NCBI GenBank assembly: GCA_017996515.1
Contig: JAGOGU010000076.1
Coordinates: 1 to 6,959 of the forward strand
Source of the DNA: Allobrachymonas sp.
Lineage (GTDB): Bacteria > Pseudomonadota > Gammaproteobacteria > Burkholderiales > Burkholderiaceae_C
Length of the DNA stretch: 6,959 nt
Direction of reading: 5' to 3'
Shown: in pieces, positions 5,063-6,959 of the stretch
Layout: each line of letters starts with the position of its first letter
How positions within the stretch are numbered: the first letter of the stretch is position 1
Made by a program: the position numbers and the translations under genes
The notes under the pieces: generated by a model
Database searches by the model: none
What the model saw: the letters and a program-made list of their open reading frames with translations, nothing else
Told to the model about the DNA's origin: nothing

Positions 5063-6324
5063 CTGGCGACGAACAGCGCCATCCCCATCGCCATGCAGCC
5101 GATGCGCCGCATGGCGATTCGCATGGTCATGAGCATGAGGGGGAACAGGCGCACGGTGGCCCGCGCCCGGATCATGCGCATATCCACCAAGGGGACCATG
5201 ACCACGGCTTGGCGCATGCCCACGTGCACCCGCAGGCCGAGGTGGCGCAGCTCACGCCCGTTGTGCATCACACCCACGAGCACGTGCACGACGACGGGCT
5301 GACGCACAGCCACGTCCACGTGCGGGGCTATTCGTGGCCGCGTTTTTTCTGGAACCGGTTGCGGCGCTTTGTGATGTTGATGGTGCTGGTGGCCGTGGCG
5401 TCGTTTACCTTGGTGGCGGCCTCGCCGGTGGATCCGGTGGCGGCGCTGTTCAAGGCCGAAGTCATGCGCCTCAGCCCCGAGCAGCGCGAGCGCATCGCCG
5501 CGAAATGGGGGCTGAACGATCCCGCGCCCGTGCGCTTTGCCAAATGGGCGGGCAATGCGGTGCAGGGCGATCTGGGGCGCTCCATGGTGTATGACGCGCC
5601 GGTTTCCAAGGTCATTGCCGAGCGTTTCAGCAACTCGCTCATGCTGATGGCGCTGGCATGGGGGCTTGCCGGCATCATGGGCTTTGGCCTGGGGTTGCTG
5701 GCAGGCGCGCTTGAAGGCAGCCTGATTGACAGAATCATTCGCGGCTATGCCATGGTGCTGGCTTCGGCCCCCACGTTCTGGGTGGCGATTGTGCTGCTTT
5801 TGCTATTTGCGGTGCAGCTGGGCTGGGCGCCGGTTTGTTGTGCCGCGCCGCCCGGCTATTTGCCGGAAGAGGTGAGTGTTGGGCAACGCATGCACCACTT
5901 GATGCTGCCGGTTGTGACGTTGTCGATGCTGGGCATTGCGCAGGTGACCCTGCACACGCGCGACAAGGTGCGTGAAGTGATGCAAAGCGATTACGCCGTA
6001 CTGGCACAGGCGCAGGGCTTGAGCAAATGGGCACGCGCGTGGCGGCATGGCCTGCGCAACGGCGCTTTGCCCGCGCTGACCCTGCACTTTGCGCATGCGG
6101 GCGAACTGTTTGGTGGCTCGGTGCTGGCGGAAACGGTGTTTTCGTACCCCGGCCTGGGGCAGGCCACGGTAGAGGCCGGTACGCGCGGCGATGCGGCGTT
6201 GCTGCTGGGCATTTCGTTGTTTGCCGCCATGTTCGTGTTTGCCGGCAATACCCTGGCCGATATGCTGGCGCGTTGGGTCGATCCGCGCCTGGACCGTTTG
6301 GAGATGCACCACCATGGGCACTGA
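5053..6324 (+). CDS. OppB/DppB/NikB-type ABC permease with histidine-rich N-terminal tail
   Basis: This 423-residue inner-membrane subunit forms half of the import channel. ATG 5053 is preferred (GGAAG at 5043-5047 lies five bases upstream); GTG 5047 would add two residues. It overlaps the copy 2 stop by 10 bases. Residues 10-89 are an unusual hydrophilic tail containing 24 His, mostly as H-x-H pairs, with a repeated D-H-G-L-A-H-A-H-V-H / D-D-G-L-T-H-S-H-V-H unit 30 residues apart. The normal OppB fold follows: membrane segment 1 about 106-124, periplasmic loop with G-D-L-G-R-S, then segments at about 195-220, 232-256, 283-303, a fifth from about 338 and a sixth ending near 408. The EAA-type ATPase-contact loop is D-Y-A-V-L-A-Q-A-Q-G-L (313-323) to R-N-G-A-L-P (335-340). 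Later landmarks are E-T-V-F-S-Y-P-G-L-G and W-V-D-P-R-L. The C-terminus ends H-H-H-G-H. Family members usually lack the about 90-residue extension. Cys262-Cys263 lie in the external loop after segment 3. The His-rich ends suggest nickel, cobalt or zinc handling. Confidence 0.93.
   Translation: MPVTGDEQRHPHRHAADAPHGDSHGHEHEGEQAHGGPRPDHAHIHQGDHDHGLAHAHVHPQAEVAQLTPVVHHTHEHVHDDGLTHSHVHVRGYSWPRFFWNRLRRFVMLMVLVAVASFTLVAASPVDPVAALFKAEVMRLSPEQRERIAAKWGLNDPAPVRFAKWAGNAVQGDLGRSMVYDAPVSKVIAERFSNSLMLMALAWGLAGIMGFGLGLLAGALEGSLIDRIIRGYAMVLASAPTFWVAIVLLLLFAVQLGWAPVCCAAPPGYLPEEVSVGQRMHHLMLPVVTLSMLGIAQVTLHTRDKVREVMQSDYAVLAQAQGLSKWARAWRHGLRNGALPALTLHFAHAGELFGGSVLAETVFSYPGLGQATVEAGTRGDAALLLGISLFAAMFVFAGNTLADMLARWVDPRLDRLEMHHHGH
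5080..5322 (+). other. Histidine-rich metal-binding-like region encoded at the 5' end of the permease gene
   Basis: Codons 10-90 of the permease encode 24 histidines with Asp, Glu, Gly and Ala, in H-x-H, H-H and D-H-D-H patterns. A near-repeat (codons 50-59 and 80-89) suggests growth by internal duplication. No signal peptide is present and the first membrane segment comes afterwards, so the known OppB topology places this tail in the cytoplasm. Comparable His-rich stretches in HypB, UreE and ZIP/CDF transporters bind nickel or zinc; that role here is by analogy. Confidence 0.8.
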
Positions 6325-6959
6325 TACATTTTTGCCCAACGGGGGCCTGCCCGCCACAGGGACGCAGCGCAGCGGCTTTCCGCTGTTCAGCTCGCGATTG
6401 GTCACTTTGCTGGCCGCAGGGCTGGCGCTGCTGGTGCTGATCGCCATTTTGATTGCGGCGGCGCTGCTGCCCGATAGCGGCTTGGGCACGCAGTTGGATG
6501 CCCGCATCCAGCCGCCTTCCTGGGCGCACCCCTTTGGTACCGATACTTTGGGGCGCGATATGCTCACCCGTACCATCAAGGGGCTGGCCGTGAGCATGCG
6601 CGTGGGCATGCTCGCCTCTATCGGCGCAACCCTTATTGCCATTGCGCTGGGCGTGTTGTCGGCCTTGAGCAAATGGCTGGACATGGCCATTGGCGTGCTG
6701 ATTGACTTGACCATGGCCTTGCCGCATCTGGTGCTGGTCATCATGATTTCATTCGCTTTGGGCGGCGGTACCAAGGGCGTCATCATCGCCGTGTGCGTGT
6801 CGCACTGGCCGGGGCTGGCGCGGCTGGTGCGTGCCGAAGTGCGGCAGGTGCTGTCGGCAGACTATGTGCAGGTGTCGCGCCTGCTGGGGCGCAGCGGCTG
6901 GCAGGTGGCTGCCCGGCACGTGCTGCCCCATGTGTTGCCGCAGGCGCTGGTGGGGGCGG
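6314..6959 (+). CDS. OppC/DppC/NikC-type ABC permease, N-terminal part; 3' end outside window
   Basis: The frame opens at ATG 6314 and is still open at the right edge, showing 215 complete codons. It overlaps the previous permease by 11 bases, with GGAG at 6300-6303 ten bases upstream, indicating translational coupling. Residues 1-28 are a short cytoplasmic N-terminus, and membrane segment 1 spans about 29-52. H-P-F-G-T-D-T-L-G-R-D-M-L-T-R (72-86) is the hallmark of the OppC/DppC subfamily. Segment 2 (about 91-118) and two more hydrophobic stretches follow, then the EAA-type region L-S-A-D-Y-V-Q-V-S-R-L-L-G to V-L-P-H-V-L-P-Q-A-L near the edge. About one membrane segment or two remain outside. 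It pairs with the OppB-type subunit to make the channel. Unlike its partner it has no His-rich tail. One or two OppD/OppF-type ATPase genes are expected next. Confidence 0.93.
   Translation, partial: MGTDTFLPNGGLPATGTQRSGFPLFSSRLVTLLAAGLALLVLIAILIAAALLPDSGLGTQLDARIQPPSWAHPFGTDTLGRDMLTRTIKGLAVSMRVGMLASIGATLIAIALGVLSALSKWLDMAIGVLIDLTMALPHLVLVIMISFALGGGTKGVIIAVCVSHWPGLARLVRAEVRQVLSADYVQVSRLLGRSGWQVAARHVLPHVLPQALVGA

Noticed and set aside
5735..6786. Two minus-strand open frames of about 330 codons opposite the permeases
   Set aside because: The translations are low-complexity and lack any recognisable domain, while the + strand encodes well-conserved OppB and OppC subunits across the same bases.

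Overview
The window is GC-rich, densely coded and read entirely from the + strand. Gene content and protein style (an RNB-family exoribonuclease tail, an MliC-type lipoprotein, a dipeptide/nickel-type ABC importer, and lipoproteins with LSAC/LAAC lipoboxes) suggest a Gram-negative proteobacterium, most likely a betaproteobacterium of the Burkholderiales. That placement is an inference from sequence style, not a database match.

Layout: (1) 2-622 is the C-terminal part of an RNB-domain ribonuclease that runs in from the left edge. (2) 623-821 is a spacer, followed by a small lipoprotein with an MliC-type lysozyme-inhibitor domain (822-1220) that ends at a strong intrinsic terminator (1254-1282). 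(3) An AT-rich control region (about 1283-1391) precedes the first solute-binding lipoprotein of the SBP_bac_5 family (1392-3053). (4) A 344-bp gap holds no convincing gene but ends in an AT-rich promoter region with an inverted repeat, ATATGA-N16-TCATAT, whose geometry matches the known NikR operator. (5) A second, closely related solute-binding lipoprotein (3398-5062) follows. It overlaps an OppB/DppB-type permease (5053-6324), which overlaps an OppC/DppC-type permease (6314 to the right edge). The ATPase genes are expected just beyond the window.

How it fits together: the two paralogous lipoproteins would capture ligand in the periplasm and hand it to one shared permease pair. The first permease carries a histidine-rich tail ahead of its first membrane segment (24 His in about 92 residues), and its C-terminus ends in HHHGH. 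In the OppB fold both ends face the cytoplasm. Together with the NikR-like operator and the PHGHGYP motif near the C-terminus of both binding proteins, this points to import of a transition metal, most likely nickel (or cobalt, or a metal-ligand complex), rather than peptides. The two binding proteins have different upstream regions, so they may respond to different signals. The substrate is inferred, not demonstrated.
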